Below, one piece after another: positions 63,499-64,000 of a DNA stretch of 64,000 nucleotides. Position numbers and translations under genes: made by a program. How positions within the stretch are numbered: position 1 is the first letter of the stretch; each line of letters starts with the position of its first letter. This stretch comes from Anaerorhabdus furcosa (GTDB taxonomy: Bacteria; Bacillota_I; Bacilli_A; Erysipelotrichales; Erysipelotrichaceae): assembly GCF_900167375.1 (NCBI RefSeq), contig NZ_FUWY01000006.1, forward strand, positions 62,001 through 126,000, read 5' to 3'. The notes below the pieces were generated by a model. It ran no database searches and was not told where the DNA came from. It worked only from the letters and a program-made list of their open reading frames with translations.

Positions 63499-64000
63499 TT
63501 AATTCTCATTTTTATTTATATGAAGATTTATAAACTCAAATACTTTTTCAAAATATTTATGATCTAAAAATGATTCAGCATGTTTAGATTCTTGGAATGT
63601 ACAAAGCTCTTTTTCTGCAGTACACGCATAGAATAAATCAAACACCATTTCAAATGGTGCGAAACAATCTAGTTCACCATGTAAGAACAATGTAGGTGTA
63701 CTTGATTGCTTTACTTGACGCAAAGTATTTGCTTCATACAAATTAAAATTCATTTTTGATTTACACAAAATATTTACACCTGGAACTAGTGCTCCTAGTG
63801 GAACTTTTAGGAATCGTTTGATTTGATACTTCAACAAACTATCAATCGAAGTAAACGCACAATCTGAGATTGCACAAACTACATTGCTAGGTAAGAACTC
63901 ACCTGTTGCATTGAGTACCGCTGTTGCACCCAAAGATGTTCCATGCAATACAATTTTCGCGTTTTGATTTTGTTTGATTATAAAATCAATCCAATCAATA
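63499..64000 (-). CDS. Alpha/beta hydrolase (partial, 5' end beyond the window)
   Basis: The frame stays open from the stop at 63499 to the window edge, reading IDWIDFIIKQNQNAKIVLHG before the nucleophile elbow GTSLGA (GxSxG type). The acid and histidine are plausible in LHGELDCFAP and ESKHAESF. The protein resembles the BEM46/YfhR-type hydrolases that are often annotated without substrate. The true start is past position 64000; an apparent TTG start at 63948 lies inside the elbow and is not real. Confidence 0.8.
   Translation of the reverse strand, partial: IDWIDFIIKQNQNAKIVLHGTSLGATAVLNATGEFLPSNVVCAISDCAFTSIDSLLKYQIKRFLKVPLGALVPGVNILCKSKMNFNLYEANTLRQVKQSSTPTLFLHGELDCFAPFEMVFDLFYACTAEKELCTFQESKHAESFLDHKYFEKVFEFINLHINKNEN

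Overview
The window is a dense, AT-rich segment of a low-GC Firmicutes chromosome. The recN-dinB-xerD-deoB group, the alaS-ireB-ruvX-yrzB-mltG-udk-greA string, ylxM-ftsY-smc, three T-box leaders and an anaerobic NADH-linked [FeFe]-hydrogenase operon suggest a fermentative anaerobe. The SMC protein and ThrRS are short, as in Mollicutes, so my best guess is an Erysipelotrichia-like bacterium; this is an inference from gene content, not a database match. I saw no rRNA, tRNA, CRISPR array, insertion sequence or prophage. Start codons were moved downstream of the longest reading frame wherever a clear Shine-Dalgarno (SD) sequence showed a better one.

Layout. 1-5048 (+): end of dxs, recN, dinB, a XerD-type recombinase and deoB, closed by a terminator. 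5049-5425 is the only sizeable non-coding patch without an assigned role. 5426-12211 (-): hup, then an operon read smc, ftsY, ylxM, ackA, nrnA from one promoter near 12240. 12284-20815 (-): U32 peptidase, a hypoxanthine-DNA glycosylase-like gene, L-serine dehydratase, holA, comEC, comEA, greA and udk. 20828-25849 (-): mltG, yrzB-like, ruvX, ireB and alaS with its T-box. 25856-30505 (-): a two-gene 2-hydroxyacyl-CoA dehydratase activase system and a MarR regulator with a candidate operator over its own -35 box. 30654-31457 (+): mtnN. 31568-36182 (-): recD2, a CPBP protease, mnmA and spx. 36242-38913 (+): an amino-acid permease and T-box-controlled trpS. 38912-43058 (-): yitT-like, rmuC, a ComK-like gene and guaB. 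43102-45910 (+): proS and a FemX-like gene. 45912-47850 (-): a truncated flavin-binding gene and the birA-bioY unit under a BirA operator. 47853-57625 (-): hydrogenase genes hydA, hydB and hydC interleaved with a signalling-like set (two DRTGG proteins, two HATPase proteins, a PHP protein, a HydS-like Fe-S protein), preceded by an ABC permease and lipoprotein. 57625-59632 (-): thrS with its T-box. 59724-60270 (+): a Dps-like thioferritin. 60279-63400 (-): pyruvate phosphate dikinase. 63499-64000 (-): part of an alpha/beta hydrolase.

The most unusual item is the C-terminus of pyruvate phosphate dikinase. After a complete enzyme of about 887 residues comes 139 residues of Lys/Ala/Pro/Val pentapeptide repeats resembling bacterial histone H1-like proteins. 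The first residue of that tail is an in-frame ATG with a perfect AAGGAGG eight bases upstream. The locus may therefore make both a fusion and a free H1-like DNA-binding protein. The second is a small gene whose protein has the conserved pattern of the competence master regulator ComK, in the same window as comEA and comEC. The third is the hydrogenase operon with a built-in regulatory cassette of unknown output.

Metabolic picture: PPDK, acetate kinase, serine dehydratase, the bifurcating-type hydrogenase and a 2-hydroxyacyl-CoA dehydratase activase fit amino-acid or sugar fermentation with H2 and acetate as products. Uptake of biotin (bioY) and amino acids, with aminoacyl-tRNA synthetases controlled by uncharged tRNA, fits a host-associated scavenger.
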